Of a DNA stretch of 64,000 nucleotides, positions 53,617-62,841 are shown in pieces. The notes beneath the pieces are model-generated. The model made no database searches. It worked only from the letters and a program-made list of their open reading frames with translations, and was not told the origin of the DNA. Within the stretch, counting starts at the first letter, position 1. Each line of letters starts with the position of its first letter. The stretch covers positions 186,001 to 250,000 of the forward strand of contig NZ_PCQA01000007.1 of the NCBI RefSeq assembly GCF_002979915.1, in the 5' to 3' direction. The DNA is from Arthrobacter sp. MYb213 (GTDB lineage Bacteria; Actinomycetota; Actinomycetes; Actinomycetales; Micrococcaceae). The position numbers and the translations under genes were made by a program.

Positions 53617-53865
53617 ATGGCGATAACTGCCAGCGAAGCACGACGTGACCTATTCGGGCTGATTGAACGAGTCAATCTCGATCAGACCGAAGTTGAAATT
53701 ATGTCAAAGCGCGGCTCTGCCGTTCTAATGTCAAAAGATGAATATGACTCCCTAATTGAAACCAGTTATCTACTGCGCTCCCCTAAAAATGCGCAGAGAA
53801 TCCTGTCTGCGTTGGAGTCAGCTCGCGATGGTCAAGTCGTAGAGCATGACCTGATAAATCCGTGA
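53617..53865 (+). CDS. yefM: Antitoxin YefM
   Basis: 82 residues. MAITASEARRDLFGLIERVNLDQTEVEI and SKRGSAVLMSKDEYDSLIETSYLLRSP are the standard YefM/Phd sequence; the C-terminal half wraps the toxin. AAGGAGG precedes the ATG at 53617. It overlaps yoeB by 4 bp (GTGA), so antitoxin and toxin are coupled. It represses the operon and blocks YoeB. Confidence 0.94.
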   Translation: MAITASEARRDLFGLIERVNLDQTEVEIMSKRGSAVLMSKDEYDSLIETSYLLRSPKNAQRILSALESARDGQVVEHDLINP

Positions 53866-54128
53866 GTATCCGAAGGCTCGCTTGGACTTCTGAGGGCTGG
53901 GAAGACTACCTTTACTGGCAGACTCAGGACCGCAAAACACTTAAGCGAATCAATATTCTCATTGAAGATATTCTTCGCGATAGCCCATTCGACGGAATCG
54001 GCAAACCAGAGCCACTGAAACATGTTCTGGCCGGTATTTGGTCCCGAAGGATCGATGAAGCGAATCGTCTGCTCTACATCGCGAATGATCAATATGTCAC
54101 TATCATTCAGGCCCGCTATCACTACTGA
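53862..54128 (+). CDS. yoeB: Toxin YoeB (ribosome-dependent mRNA endonuclease)
   Basis: 88 residues with a GTG start inside the yefM stop region. RRLAWTSEGWEDYLYWQTQDRKTLKRINILIEDILRDSPFDGIGKPEPLK and LAGIWSRRIDEANRLLYIAND are the family's signature, including the glutamate, arginine and C-terminal histidine (ARYHY) used in mRNA cleavage. It looks intact, unlike the toxin at 44249. It cuts mRNA in the ribosomal A site when free of YefM. A perfect terminator follows. Confidence 0.94.
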   Translation: MSIRRLAWTSEGWEDYLYWQTQDRKTLKRINILIEDILRDSPFDGIGKPEPLKHVLAGIWSRRIDEANRLLYIANDQYVTIIQARYHY

Positions 54129-54163
54129 TACCGCTCGAATTTGAATCTCTAAATAATCCAACA

Positions 54164-54210
54164 AAGCGAGAACCCCGGATCACTGTAAAAGTAATCCGGG
54201 GTTCTCGCTT
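54164..54210. terminator. Strong bidirectional terminator
   Basis: A perfect 17-bp stem (AAGCGAGAACCCCGGAT and complement) with a 13-nt loop, between yoeB and the converging gatB. Confidence 0.88.
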
Positions 54211-54230
54211 GTTCTAAAGAGGATCTAGCC

Positions 54231-55739
54231 TTAAAGGCCCAACTTCTCGATCACGATTTCGCGAACGCGACCTGCATCAGCTTGACCGCGGGTGGCCTTC
54301 ATGACCGGTCCCATCAGCGCGCCGATAGCCTGCATCTTGCCGCCCTTGATCTTCTCGACCACATCAGGCATCGCAGCCATGGCATCATCCACGGCCTTGC
54401 CCAAGGCATCATCATCGTTGACCACTGCAAGCGAGCGCTTCTCAACGATTTCGCTTGGGGTACCTTCACCGTCAACCACGAATTCCAGCACCTGACGAGC
54501 GATCTTGTCATTGATCTTCTTCGCGGCGATCAACGAGTTCAACTCAACGATGGTTGCCGGAGCAACGCCCAGATCAGCAATTTCCTTGTCCGCGGCCTTG
54601 GCCAGACGAGCAATCTCGCCCATCCACCACTTGCGGGCTACCGCAGCAGAGGTACCAGCAGCAATGGTTGCTTCGATCTCGTCGAGAACTCCAGCATTGA
54701 CCACGTCACGGAATTCCTTGTCCGCATAACTCCAGTCGGCCTTCAGACGCTTGCGACGATCTGCCGGCGGCTCGGGAAGACGGCTACGCAGTTCTTCAAC
54801 CCATTCAGCGGTGGTGACGATTGGCACCAGATCCGGCTCCGGGAAGTAACGGTAGTCATCAGCGTCCGACTTCGGACGTCCCGAGGTAGTCGAGCGAGTG
54901 TCCTCGTGCCAGTGACGGGTTTCCTGAACAATCTTGGCACCAGAATCTAGCACCGCAGCGTGACGCTCAATCTCGAAGCGCACTGCATGCTCTACCGCGC
55001 GCAAGGAGTTCACGTTTTTCGTCTCGGTACGCGTACCGAACTTATCTGCGCCCTTAGGCATCAGCGAAACGTTCGCGTCACAACGCACGTTGCCGTGCTC
55101 CATTTTTGCTTCCGAAACACCAAGGTTCTTCACGATTTCGCGCACCGCCGCCACATAGGCCTTGGCCAGCTCGGGAGCGCGCTTGCCTGCACCCTCGATG
55201 GTCTTGGTGACGATCTCTACCAGTGGAACACCCGCACGGTTGTAGTCAACCAGCGAGTAGTCCGCACCCTGGATGCGTCCGGTGGACCCACCCATGTGGG
55301 TCAGCTTGCCGGCGTCTTCTTCCATATGCGCGCGTTCAATCTCAACGCGGAAGACTTCGCCATCCTCCAGCTCGACATCTAGGTAGCCGTCAAAGGCAAT
55401 TGGATCATCGTACTGCGAGGTCTGGAAGTTCTTCGGGGTGTCCGGGTAGAAGTAGTTCTTCCGGGCGAAACCACACTTTTCAGCGATCTGGCAGTTCAAC
55501 GCCAGACCGATCAAGATGGAGTATTCCACCGCGGTCTTGTTGACCACTGGCAGAACGCCTGGCAGGCCGAGGTCTACCGGGGTGACGTTGGTGTTCGGGG
55601 CGTCGCCGAAAGCGTTCGGGGCGTCCGAGAACATCTTGGTCTTGGTGTTTAGCTCTACGTGGACCTCAAAGCCGAGCACCGGATCATACTTTTCCAGTGC
55701 CTCGTCGAAGTCGACTAGTTCATCGGTGTAGTTAGACAT
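54231..55739 (-). CDS. gatB: Aspartyl/glutamyl-tRNA amidotransferase subunit B
   Basis: 502 residues. With GatA and GatC it converts Glu-tRNA(Gln) and Asp-tRNA(Asn) to the amide form. Seen are PVLGFEVHVELNTKTKMF, the kinase/zinc core with NYFYPDTPKNFQTSQYD and GRIQGADYSLVDYNRAGVPLVEIV, and the C-terminal YqeY-like tail from about residue 350 (GALMGPVMKATRGQADAGRV). It is last in gatC-gatA-gatB, 9 bp after gatA. Confidence 0.97.
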   Translation of the reverse strand: MSNYTDELVDFDEALEKYDPVLGFEVHVELNTKTKMFSDAPNAFGDAPNTNVTPVDLGLPGVLPVVNKTAVEYSILIGLALNCQIAEKCGFARKNYFYPDTPKNFQTSQYDDPIAFDGYLDVELEDGEVFRVEIERAHMEEDAGKLTHMGGSTGRIQGADYSLVDYNRAGVPLVEIVTKTIEGAGKRAPELAKAYVAAVREIVKNLGVSEAKMEHGNVRCDANVSLMPKGADKFGTRTETKNVNSLRAVEHAVRFEIERHAAVLDSGAKIVQETRHWHEDTRSTTSGRPKSDADDYRYFPEPDLVPIVTTAEWVEELRSRLPEPPADRRKRLKADWSYADKEFRDVVNAGVLDEIEATIAAGTSAAVARKWWMGEIARLAKAADKEIADLGVAPATIVELNSLIAAKKINDKIARQVLEFVVDGEGTPSEIVEKRSLAVVNDDDALGKAVDDAMAAMPDVVEKIKGGKMQAIGALMGPVMKATRGQADAGRVREIVIEKLGL

Positions 55740-55748
55740 ATGCTCCCC

Positions 55749-57287
55749 TTAGGCCTTCGGCGCGATCGACGCGGAATCAATGGCAGGTGCCTGCGAGATC
55801 AGGGTGTGGCCCCAGCTCTTTTCCAACAGTGCTTCCAGTGCCGCACCGGCGCGGTACACGCGGGCGTCTTCGAAGGCAGGTGCCAAGAACTGGATACCCA
55901 CTGGCAGGTCCTCAGACAATCCGCCAGGCACGGTGATGCCCGGGATGCCGGCGAGGTTAGCCGGGATGGTTGCCACGTCATTGAGGTACATGGCCAATGG
56001 ATCGTTGTCATTCTCGCCTAGTTCGAAGGCGACGGTTGGTGCCGTTGGGGACACCAGTACGTCTGCTTGTTCAAACGCTGCGGCGAAGTCGCGCTGAATC
56101 AGCGTACGAACCTTCTGTGCCGAACCGTAGTAGGCGTCATAATAGCCTGCACTCAATGCATAGGTACCCAAGATGATGCGGCGCTTTACCTCATCGCCAA
56201 AACCTGCTGCACGGGTGGAACCCATGACGCGTTCAATGGTCATTGGACCGGATTCTGGCAGCACTCGTTTACCGAAGCGGACACCGTCAAACTTAGCCAA
56301 GTTGGAAGAGACTTCCGAAGGCATGATCAGGTAGTAAGCGCCCAGCGCGTACTTCAGGTTAGGGCAAGAAACCTCAACGATTTGTGCGCCCGCACCCTTG
56401 AGCAGTTCCAAAGATTCTTCGAAGCGTGCCTGCACGCCAGCTTGGTAGCCTTCACCCTGCAATTCTTTTACCACGCCAACGCGTAGACCCTTCAGATCTC
56501 CGGTGGCGCCAGCTTCCGCGGCAGCAACCAGACCTTCAAGAGTCTTTGGTAGCGAGGTTGAATCCTTCGGGTCGTGCCCGCCGATTAGTTCCTGCAGGTA
56601 AGCGGAGTCCAGCACGGTACGAGAGACCGGGCCGATCTGGTCCAGCGAGGAAGCCATGGCGATCGCACCATAGCGCGAAACACCGCCATAGGTTGGCTTC
56701 ACACCCACGGTGCCGGTGACGGCGCCTGGTTGACGGATGGAACCACCGGTATCGGTGCCCAGCGCCAGAGGTGCCTCGAAGGAGGCAACTGCAGCGGCCG
56801 AGCCACCGCCGGAACCACCGGGGATACGGTTCAGGTTCCACGGGTTACGAGTCACACCGTAAGCGGAGTGCTCGGTGGACGAACCCATAGCAAATTCGTC
56901 CAAGTTGGTCTTACCCAACATTGGAAGCTTTGCCGCGCGGATCTTTTCAATGACGGTCGCGTCATATGGGCTCATCCAGCCTTCGAGCATCTTCGATGCT
57001 GCGGTGGTGGGCTGGCCCTTGGTGACGATCAGGTCCTTGATGGCAATCGGCACACCAGCAAGTGGGTGCAGGGCTTCGGCCTCGGCACCGCCAGCTGCGC
57101 GAATCGCGTCAACCTCGGCGGCTACGGCGAGCGCCTCTTCGGCGTTCACGTGTAGGAAGGCGTTCAGTGCACCATCAACTTCGGCGATACGGTCCAGGTG
57201 AGCCTGTACCGCTGCGACGGAAGTTACTTCACCAGCGCGCAGCTTTGCTGCCAGTGCGGTGGCGGAAAGACGAATCAAATCAGACAC
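55749..57287 (-). CDS. gatA: Aspartyl/glutamyl-tRNA amidotransferase subunit A
   Basis: About 512 residues. The amidase signature domain makes ammonia from glutamine using a Ser-Ser-Lys triad: [12 protein letters not shown] (lysine), [14 protein letters not shown] and [13 protein letters not shown] (serines). The start is taken as the GTG at 57287 ([12 protein letters not shown]); ATG at 57302 and GTG at 57299 are also in frame but overlap the end of gatC, and family members begin near SDLI. The order gatC-gatA-gatB is conserved. Confidence 0.96.
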   Translation of the reverse strand: MSDLIRLSATALAAKLRAGEVTSVAAVQAHLDRIAEVDGALNAFLHVNAEEALAVAAEVDAIRAAGGAEAEALHPLAGVPIAIKDLIVTKGQPTTAASKMLEGWMSPYDATVIEKIRAAKLPMLGKTNLDEFAMGSSTEHSAYGVTRNPWNLNRIPGGSGGGSAAAVASFEAPLALGTDTGGSIRQPGAVTGTVGVKPTYGGVSRYGAIAMASSLDQIGPVSRTVLDSAYLQELIGGHDPKDSTSLPKTLEGLVAAAEAGATGDLKGLRVGVVKELQGEGYQAGVQARFEESLELLKGAGAQIVEVSCPNLKYALGAYYLIMPSEVSSNLAKFDGVRFGKRVLPESGPMTIERVMGSTRAAGFGDEVKRRIILGTYALSAGYYDAYYGSAQKVRTLIQRDFAAAFEQADVLVSPTAPTVAFELGENDNDPLAMYLNDVATIPANLAGIPGITVPGGLSEDLPVGIQFLAPAFEDARVYRAGAALEALLEKSWGHTLISQAPAIDSASIAPKA

Positions 57288-57291
57288 AGAA

Positions 57292-57588
57292 TTATTCACC
57301 ATCCAAAATTGCCGGGACCCTAAAGCGGTCCGAGTCCGAGTCAGGCGCGTTGAGCAGAACTTCATCGATGCTCAGCGTCTGCCCCACCACGTCTTCACGC
57401 AATACGTTGGTCAACGGGATTGGGTGGCTGGTGGCTGGGATATCGGAGGAGGCGACTTCGCTGACGGATGCGATGGCATCGACGATCACGCCGAGCTCAC
57501 CGGTCATCTTATCCAGCTCTGCGCCGCTCATCTCGATGTGGGCCAATTGTGCCAGGTGCACAAGGTCCTCACGGCTGATGGCAGACAT
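57292..57588 (-). CDS. gatC: Aspartyl/glutamyl-tRNA amidotransferase subunit C
   Basis: 98 residues. [28 protein letters not shown] is the typical GatC start, and the end [14 protein letters not shown] matches the family. It stabilises the GatA-GatB complex. The ATG at 57588 has GGGAG upstream; the frame is open to 57645 but that part lacks support. First gene of gatCAB. Confidence 0.95.
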   Translation of the reverse strand: MSAISREDLVHLAQLAHIEMSGAELDKMTGELGVIVDAIASVSEVASSDIPATSHPIPLTNVLREDVVGQTLSIDEVLLNAPDSDSDRFRVPAILDGE

Positions 57589-57674
57589 ATATCTCCCTAA
57601 AGTGGGCGGATGGGTTTCACAGATAAGTCTATCCCTTGCCCGCACTCACCTAGGTCGATTTGGCCATCAAGCGG

Positions 57675-58226
57675 TTATGCTATGCGCAATACCAGACCGC
57701 TGAGCGGTTGGCCTAGCGCGTTTTCCCACGAACCGACCACGCCTTGCCCGGTTACTTCGCCGGCGACTGGGCGACGAATCACCTCAAGCTTGCCACTGAC
57801 ACCGTTACTTAAGACCCGGACATTTGAGTCTTCTTCAAAGGAATTATTCTGATGTTGCGGGACCGCACGGCCGGCAAGAAGTTCATTGAGCTGTTTAGTG
57901 AACACCGGGTCACCGGTAGCGTCATAGATGTAACGCAAGCCGAGAATCCCGTGATCGCTGGTGCCCACGAGATATGCTTCGGCGCCTTCCAGCGCTTCTG
58001 CTCGGTAGCTGAAGGGCACATGGTAAATCACCTCGGAACGATCGGCACGGTCTGCGACTAGGCGCAGTTCCATGCCCACTTCTCCGGCGGGATCCTCCAA
58101 TCGGAAGCCACCGACGACCTGTAAGTCTGGTGCGCCCTGACCGTCGTAAAAATCCTGCGTCACCAGCCACTTGGCAAGCAACTCATTTTTCGAAGGATTC
58201 ATGGAGGTGTTGTAGATAATGCCCAT
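57675..58226 (-). CDS. Maltokinase N-terminal cap-like protein
   Basis: 183 residues from the ATG at 58226 (MGIIYNTSMNPSKNELLAKWL). The sequence, with VVGGFRLEDPAGEVGMELRLVADRADR and TSDHGILGLRYIYDATGDPVF, matches the N-terminal cap domain of mycobacterial-type maltokinases, which in many actinobacteria occurs as a free-standing protein (often called 1,4-alpha-glucan branching protein). The kinase domain is absent and no trehalose or glycogen genes are near, so its role is open. It ends 87 bp before gatC begins, on the same strand. Confidence 0.8.
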   Translation of the reverse strand: MGIIYNTSMNPSKNELLAKWLVTQDFYDGQGAPDLQVVGGFRLEDPAGEVGMELRLVADRADRSEVIYHVPFSYRAEALEGAEAYLVGTSDHGILGLRYIYDATGDPVFTKQLNELLAGRAVPQHQNNSFEEDSNVRVLSNGVSGKLEVIRRPVAGEVTGQGVVGSWENALGQPLSGLVLRIA

Positions 58227-58300
58227 GGGCTCAGTCTGCCAAGCGCGCGCTGAGCACACAAGAGCCAAGGGCTAGTGTTGTTCAGACTTCTTTGACAAAT

Positions 58301-58328
58301 AGTTTGTTTTTCTCTTTGCTAACAAACT
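58301..58328 (+). promoter_or_regulatory. Inverted repeat before GNAT gene
   Basis: AGTTTGTT (58301-58308) and AACAAACT (58321-58328) form a perfect 8-bp inverted repeat with a 12-bp spacer. TTGACA lies just upstream (58292-58297), and TTGCTA (58316-58321) with CTAGAT (58339-58344) at 17 bp make a promoter overlapping the right arm. Probably an operator. Confidence 0.55.
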
Positions 58329-58347
58329 TCCGTGGCGACTAGATAGC

Positions 58348-58965
58348 ATGGGTTTCATGTTCGGTGAGGCGCAGTGGAATAAAATGGATCAGGCCCAAGA
58401 CTATGGGAAGAACCTGCTCTGTGATGAGCAGGTAGATTTGCGCGAAGTGGAACCAGAGGATCTTGCGCAACTTGCCCAATGGTGGAATGACCCGCGTTGG
58501 GCAGTGTTACAACAACGGATTATCAAACCCCGACCGTCCCAATCGGTGATGGAAATGCTAGCTAGCTGGAGCGTAAACAAACCCCACAGCGGTGATGCTG
58601 GATTTAGTATTTTTGAATGCCAGGATGGAGGGCTCATTGGGCACATCACGCTCAGCGGTGGATCCTTGCCACACCGCGCCGCCGAGTTAGCTATCATGCT
58701 CGGCGGTGACCAGGTAAACCGAGGCTACGGGACCCGGGCCATTGGTCTCATGCTCAAATACGGCTTCGCGGAGATGGGTCTAAACCGTATAGGGCTGAGA
58801 GTCGCCGCCTATAACACTCGCGCGGTACGCGCTTATGAAAAAGCAGGCTTCATCCTTGAAGGACGAGAACGAGAGATCTATTTCCATCAGGGCCGTTTCC
58901 ACGACCAGCTAATTTTCAGCGTTCTCGCCCGTGACTACTTCGCGGCAGTTGCGCCCGCAAGCTAG
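58348..58965 (+). CDS. GNAT acetyltransferase, RimJ/RimL-like
   Basis: 205 residues, or fewer if translation starts at the ATG at 58357 or 58384. QVDLREVEPEDLAQLAQWWNDPRW begins the domain, and LAIMLGGDQVNRGYGTRAIGLMLKYGFAEMGLNRIGLRVAAYNTRAVRAYEKAGFI carries the acetyl-CoA loop and the signature. There is no ribosome-binding site, so it may be leaderless from the promoter with the repeat at 58301. It converges on the penicillin-binding protein gene. Substrate unknown. Confidence 0.85.
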   Translation: MGFMFGEAQWNKMDQAQDYGKNLLCDEQVDLREVEPEDLAQLAQWWNDPRWAVLQQRIIKPRPSQSVMEMLASWSVNKPHSGDAGFSIFECQDGGLIGHITLSGGSLPHRAAELAIMLGGDQVNRGYGTRAIGLMLKYGFAEMGLNRIGLRVAAYNTRAVRAYEKAGFILEGREREIYFHQGRFHDQLIFSVLARDYFAAVAPAS

Positions 58966-58972
58966 CCGGTGC

Positions 58973-60886
58973 CTACTTACCAACCTTAGTGAGGAAGTCG
59001 GCAACTAGCGGACCGGCAGTTTGCGCTCCCCCATCACCATCTTCAACAAAGGCTGCAACAGCCAGATCGCCTTGGGCGGCAATCACCCAGGCGTGAGCGT
59101 TGCGTTCGGCGTCGTATTCAGCGGTGCCACTCTTGCCAATAATTTTTGACCCAGGAACCGACTTTAATGCTTTGAGCGTTCCATGATCCACCGTGCCGGC
59201 CATCATTTCTTGCAACTGTTTCGCTTCTTTTTCAGTTAGCGCGTTCTTAGCCTTGGCAGGTTCTTTCACCTTCGGGCTCAGCACGAGTTGTGGATGTACG
59301 GTGCTGGCGTTAGCAATGGATGCCATTACTGTTGCCATGCCCAGAGGCGAGGCTTCCACCACACCCTGTCCAATCATGTTTGCAGCCAGCTCGGTACCTT
59401 CGGAATCATCTGGCACCGAACCGATAAATGCTTCGGCGCCGGTTCCATCATCTGCCAGTAGCCCTAATGAGCTGGCGGCGTCGGCCACCGCTTTGGCCCC
59501 AAGTCCCTCACCTGCATTGACGAAGACCGTATTGCAAGATTCTGCAATGGCTTCTGCAAATGGAATCGCACCCAGCGCTTTGGCGGGGTAACCGTCATAG
59601 TTCTTAAAACTTTTCCCATCTACCTCGGTACTTGCCGGGCACTGCACCTTGCTCTGGGGTGCTTCGCCGTCACGCAGCATGGCAAGGGCACCGACTACTT
59701 TGAAGACGGATCCCGGTGCGTAGCGCCCTTTAAGTGCCGTATTCAGCCCGTTGGTTTCTGGTCCGGATGCGGCTGCGAGAATTTGGCCGGTGGAAGGTTT
59801 GATGGCCACGATGGAGGAAGCTGAATCAGTTTCAGCAACTAACGACTCTGCAACGGTCTGCATATTCTCATTGAGCGTCAGTTTGAGATCTTCGCCTGCG
59901 ACCGGTTCATTGCTCAACAGTTCGGCCACCGCCTCGTGGTCCGCGTTGTAGCGGGAAACGGTGACGCCTGAGCTCCCAGCTAGTGACTCGTTATAGGCCG
60001 CTTGCAGACCGGAAAGACCCACCTGGTCACCGGCCTGAATTTTGCCTTCAGACTTTTTGATAATTTCAGCGGTGGCCTGTCCGACGCTTCCAAGGATTGG
60101 TCGGGCGAAGGTACGCGTGGGTGCTAAGGGCATCTCATCAGGTTGCCCGATGGCACCTGGGATCCCGGTAATGTCGTCATCACTTACCTCGCGGCTGGCG
60201 TCATCACGCAATACGATGGCCTGCACCCACGCCTTGGCCCCAGACTTTTCGACCCGATTAGCGAATGAATCTTCATCGATCTCAACTAATTTGGCCAGAC
60301 TACGTGCCGAGGAATCCCACTTGTCCGCCTCGGTGCGAGTCTTGTCGATGCCGACCCGCACCACCGGACGATTCTTCACTAGGGCATTACCGTTACCGCC
60401 CAGAATCTGTCCACGTTTGGCTTCGCTAAATCGTGCGTCAAGATATTCGCCAGCGACCAAGTCGGGCGCGAGAATCGCCGGGTCGAAGCGCAGTTTCCAC
60501 TGCTCGGCGTCCTGATCATATTCCATGACCGCTTGAGTTTCATAGGTGAGGTCGTTGTCGGAGGAGTCAACATCCCACGTGGTCTGCACGGTTGCGGTAG
60601 CCGTTTTTACCCCGTCTTGGGCTTCTTCGTCTTGCGCAGCATTGAGCACGGTGTGGGTATGGTTGATCTCGCCCATCGGACCAAAGGCTGTTTCGACGCT
60701 TTTGTTCACGATGCTTGCCTCGCTTCCAGCGAGTGGCACCTGACTAAAGTCCCCGGAACCGAGCGCGGCGGTCAAGGCCTCGGCAGCGGGTTTTGGGTCC
60801 GGCGTTGCTGCGCTGCACGCAGTAAACGTGCTGGCAACGAGCGCGGCGACGGACAGGGCAACAACACTTCGGGGGAAACGACGCAT
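58973..60886 (-). CDS. Penicillin-binding protein, class B transpeptidase lipoprotein
   Basis: 637 residues that would cross-link peptidoglycan outside the membrane. The signal peptide ends in a lipobox (LVASTFTACSAA, cysteine about residue 24). Residues about 30-150 are NTF2-like, as in MecA/PBP2-type proteins, followed by a dimer domain. The transpeptidase shows all three motifs: APGSVFKVV (SxxK), ESCNTVF (SxN) and IIGKSGTAEY (KSG). It stands alone. The order of domains resembles PBP2a-like enzymes, known for low beta-lactam affinity in some species; that should not be assumed here. Confidence 0.93.
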   Translation of the reverse strand: MRRFPRSVVALSVAALVASTFTACSAATPDPKPAAEALTAALGSGDFSQVPLAGSEASIVNKSVETAFGPMGEINHTHTVLNAAQDEEAQDGVKTATATVQTTWDVDSSDNDLTYETQAVMEYDQDAEQWKLRFDPAILAPDLVAGEYLDARFSEAKRGQILGGNGNALVKNRPVVRVGIDKTRTEADKWDSSARSLAKLVEIDEDSFANRVEKSGAKAWVQAIVLRDDASREVSDDDITGIPGAIGQPDEMPLAPTRTFARPILGSVGQATAEIIKKSEGKIQAGDQVGLSGLQAAYNESLAGSSGVTVSRYNADHEAVAELLSNEPVAGEDLKLTLNENMQTVAESLVAETDSASSIVAIKPSTGQILAAASGPETNGLNTALKGRYAPGSVFKVVGALAMLRDGEAPQSKVQCPASTEVDGKSFKNYDGYPAKALGAIPFAEAIAESCNTVFVNAGEGLGAKAVADAASSLGLLADDGTGAEAFIGSVPDDSEGTELAANMIGQGVVEASPLGMATVMASIANASTVHPQLVLSPKVKEPAKAKNALTEKEAKQLQEMMAGTVDHGTLKALKSVPGSKIIGKSGTAEYDAERNAHAWVIAAQGDLAVAAFVEDGDGGAQTAGPLVADFLTKVGK

Positions 60887-60958
60887 GGCGTCAGTCTATG
60901 CACTTCGAACTGCAGCGCGCTAGAACGGCTCGCCACATGTCAGCGTTCGGTATGCGAC

Positions 60959-61495
60959 TTAGTTAGCTAAGTTCAGCGAATACACCACAAGGCGGATATC
61001 AGTATCTGGAACTACCCAATCGCGTTCGGCCCGGTGGATGAATCCCAGTGACTCGTAAAGACTTCGTGCTGCTAACCAATGTTGACCGGTGGTTAGCGAG
61101 ACCGTATGTACGTCGGCCAGTTGGCGGGCAAAGTCAATCGCCGCCACCACCATCGCTTTGCCAGCGCCGGTGCGTTGCACGCCCGGATCAACGCTGAGCA
61201 TACGGATTTCTAGCTCACCTTCTAGCGCAATATCAGCATATTCATTACCGGCTTGAATGAGTGTCATCGAGGCAACCAGATGACCATCCTTGCGCGCTAC
61301 CAAGATGTCACAATATTTATCGCGTCGGGCAACCTGGCGAACAAACTTTAGGTATTCGTGTTGCGGATCCGTAAAGTGTCCGGCCTGCATATACGCATCA
61401 ACCGTTAGCTGGCCAATTCGTTCATAGTCGGCCGCGGTAGCGGCTTCGATCAGTATTGGGCTACTGGTAACTTTGGCATCATCAATTTCAGACAT
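60959..61495 (-). CDS. GNAT acetyltransferase
   Basis: 178 residues. LEIRMLSVDPGVQRTGAGKAMVVAAIDFAR (acetyl-CoA loop, about residues 94-123) and LTTGQHWLAARSLYESLGFIHRAERDW cover the GNAT signature. The first 20 residues are a hydrophilic leader. It is downstream-adjacent to the penicillin-binding protein gene in opposite sense of neither, simply same strand with a 72-bp gap, and has its own start (ATG 61495). Substrate unknown. Confidence 0.85.
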   Translation of the reverse strand: MSEIDDAKVTSSPILIEAATAADYERIGQLTVDAYMQAGHFTDPQHEYLKFVRQVARRDKYCDILVARKDGHLVASMTLIQAGNEYADIALEGELEIRMLSVDPGVQRTGAGKAMVVAAIDFARQLADVHTVSLTTGQHWLAARSLYESLGFIHRAERDWVVPDTDIRLVVYSLNLAN

Positions 61496-61984
61496 GGTTC
61501 TACTATTTTGTCACCAATTCTCAATCTTCAAAGCCCTTTGTACGGTTTCTTCCGCTACTTTGAATTTTGCGCAGTTTATGTCATTCCGCGTGAATTCACT
61601 GATGAGTGATCCGGTGGCGAAGGCATGAAGATGTTGTGATGATTTGACGTGAAATAAAAGACAGGGTTGCTGTGCTGCCTGCCAGCAACCAGTAAACTGG
61701 TAAGCATTGCCCTCGGGCATACGGTCTTTCTCTTTGATCACAATGTTGTGCTCGCCTACGCCATATCCATGGCTGAGGAAATAGCTTTCCTTCTAATCAC
61801 CCCTAACCGGATTGATTTTTGGCTTCCTTCGGAGCGGTGAGAAGTTTTAGAGAAGTACAGACACAACCCAATAATTTCAATTTGTAAGGGACAACGTTTT
61901 GGTTCAGTTCCAAAAGTTTGCGCTTCGGCGCGTAGCCAGTCCTCACTAATTTTATTTTTACTATCAGATCGGAGAGTGAACGAC
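61496..61984. other. Intergenic region before nagB
   Basis: About 490 bp. A 76-codon reverse frame (61741-61511, GTG start) has no ribosome-binding site and no known family, and I do not call it. No DasR-type operator could be found by eye near nagB. The GGAGA ribosome-binding site of nagB lies at 61972-61976. Confidence 0.5.
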
Positions 61985-62791
61985 TTGCGCGTTCTCATTG
62001 GTTCATCCGCGGAACATGTTGCTCGCATTGCAGCAGATAACGTCCTTGCAGGATTAGCACACCATGGGCATGGAAAAAATCCCGTACTTGGTGTCGCTAC
62101 GGGTTCATCCCCCTTGGGCTTGTATCGCGAGTTACGTGTGGCGGTTGCCGAAGGACGAGCAGACTTCTCCAACGCACAAGGCTTCGCCTTGGACGAATAC
62201 ATCGGCATCCCCGATACCCATGAGCTCTCCTACCGTCAGACACTGATCACCGAAGTATGCAATATTTTAGGCCTGCCCGTCAGCGGTCTACACACTCCCC
62301 GCGGCATGGCAGATTCTGTCGAGGAAATCGAAGCTGCCGCACATGCGTATGACCAGGCCATCAAGGCTTCTGGTGGCGTACAGGTCCAGATTCTTGGCAT
62401 TGGTAGCAACGGCCATATCGGGTTTAACGAACCTGGAAGCGCCTTACGAAGCCGTACCCGCATCAAGCGTTTAGCCGGGCAGACTCGTATCGACAATGCA
62501 CGCTTTTTCGACGGTATCGAACACGTTCCTACCCATTGCGTGACTCAAGGTCTGGGCACTGTTTTGGAAGCCGGACGCCTAGTCCTCGTGGCTACGGGAG
62601 AAGCTAAAGCAGAAGCCGTGGCGCTAGCAGTCGAAGGTCCACTGTCTGCATCATGCCCAGGTTCGGTACTACAACTTCACCAAGACGCTGTGGTTGTCCT
62701 CGACGAGGCCGCCGCGGCTGGTCTGAAGAAACGCGCCTACTACGATGATGCGGCAGAAGGAATCAGCCTAGAGAACCTGCGAGTCCACTAG
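61985..62791 (+). CDS. nagB: Glucosamine-6-phosphate deaminase
   Basis: Turns glucosamine 6-phosphate into fructose 6-phosphate and ammonia, joining amino-sugar use to glycolysis. About 268 residues. Motifs: VLGVATGSSPLGLYREL, FALDEYIGIPDTHELSYRQTL and ILGIGSNGHIGFNEPGS with the catalytic Asp, His and Glu. The TTG at 61985 is chosen because GGAGA lies 8 bp upstream; the GTG at 61976 would be too close to it. No nagA or transport gene is adjacent. Confidence 0.93.
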   Translation: MRVLIGSSAEHVARIAADNVLAGLAHHGHGKNPVLGVATGSSPLGLYRELRVAVAEGRADFSNAQGFALDEYIGIPDTHELSYRQTLITEVCNILGLPVSGLHTPRGMADSVEEIEAAAHAYDQAIKASGGVQVQILGIGSNGHIGFNEPGSALRSRTRIKRLAGQTRIDNARFFDGIEHVPTHCVTQGLGTVLEAGRLVLVATGEAKAEAVALAVEGPLSASCPGSVLQLHQDAVVVLDEAAAAGLKKRAYYDDAAEGISLENLRVH

Positions 62792-62841
62792 GCTGATTTC
62801 AATACGGCCATTGACCTACCGGGAGTGCAAGACTGAGAACT

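Noticed and set aside
58973-60886. Penicillin-binding protein as a beta-lactam resistance gene
   Set aside because: The domain order resembles PBP2a-like proteins, but this is also the normal layout of housekeeping actinobacterial transpeptidases.
61511-61741. 76-codon reverse frame upstream of nagB
   Set aside because: GTG start without a ribosome-binding site and no recognisable family.
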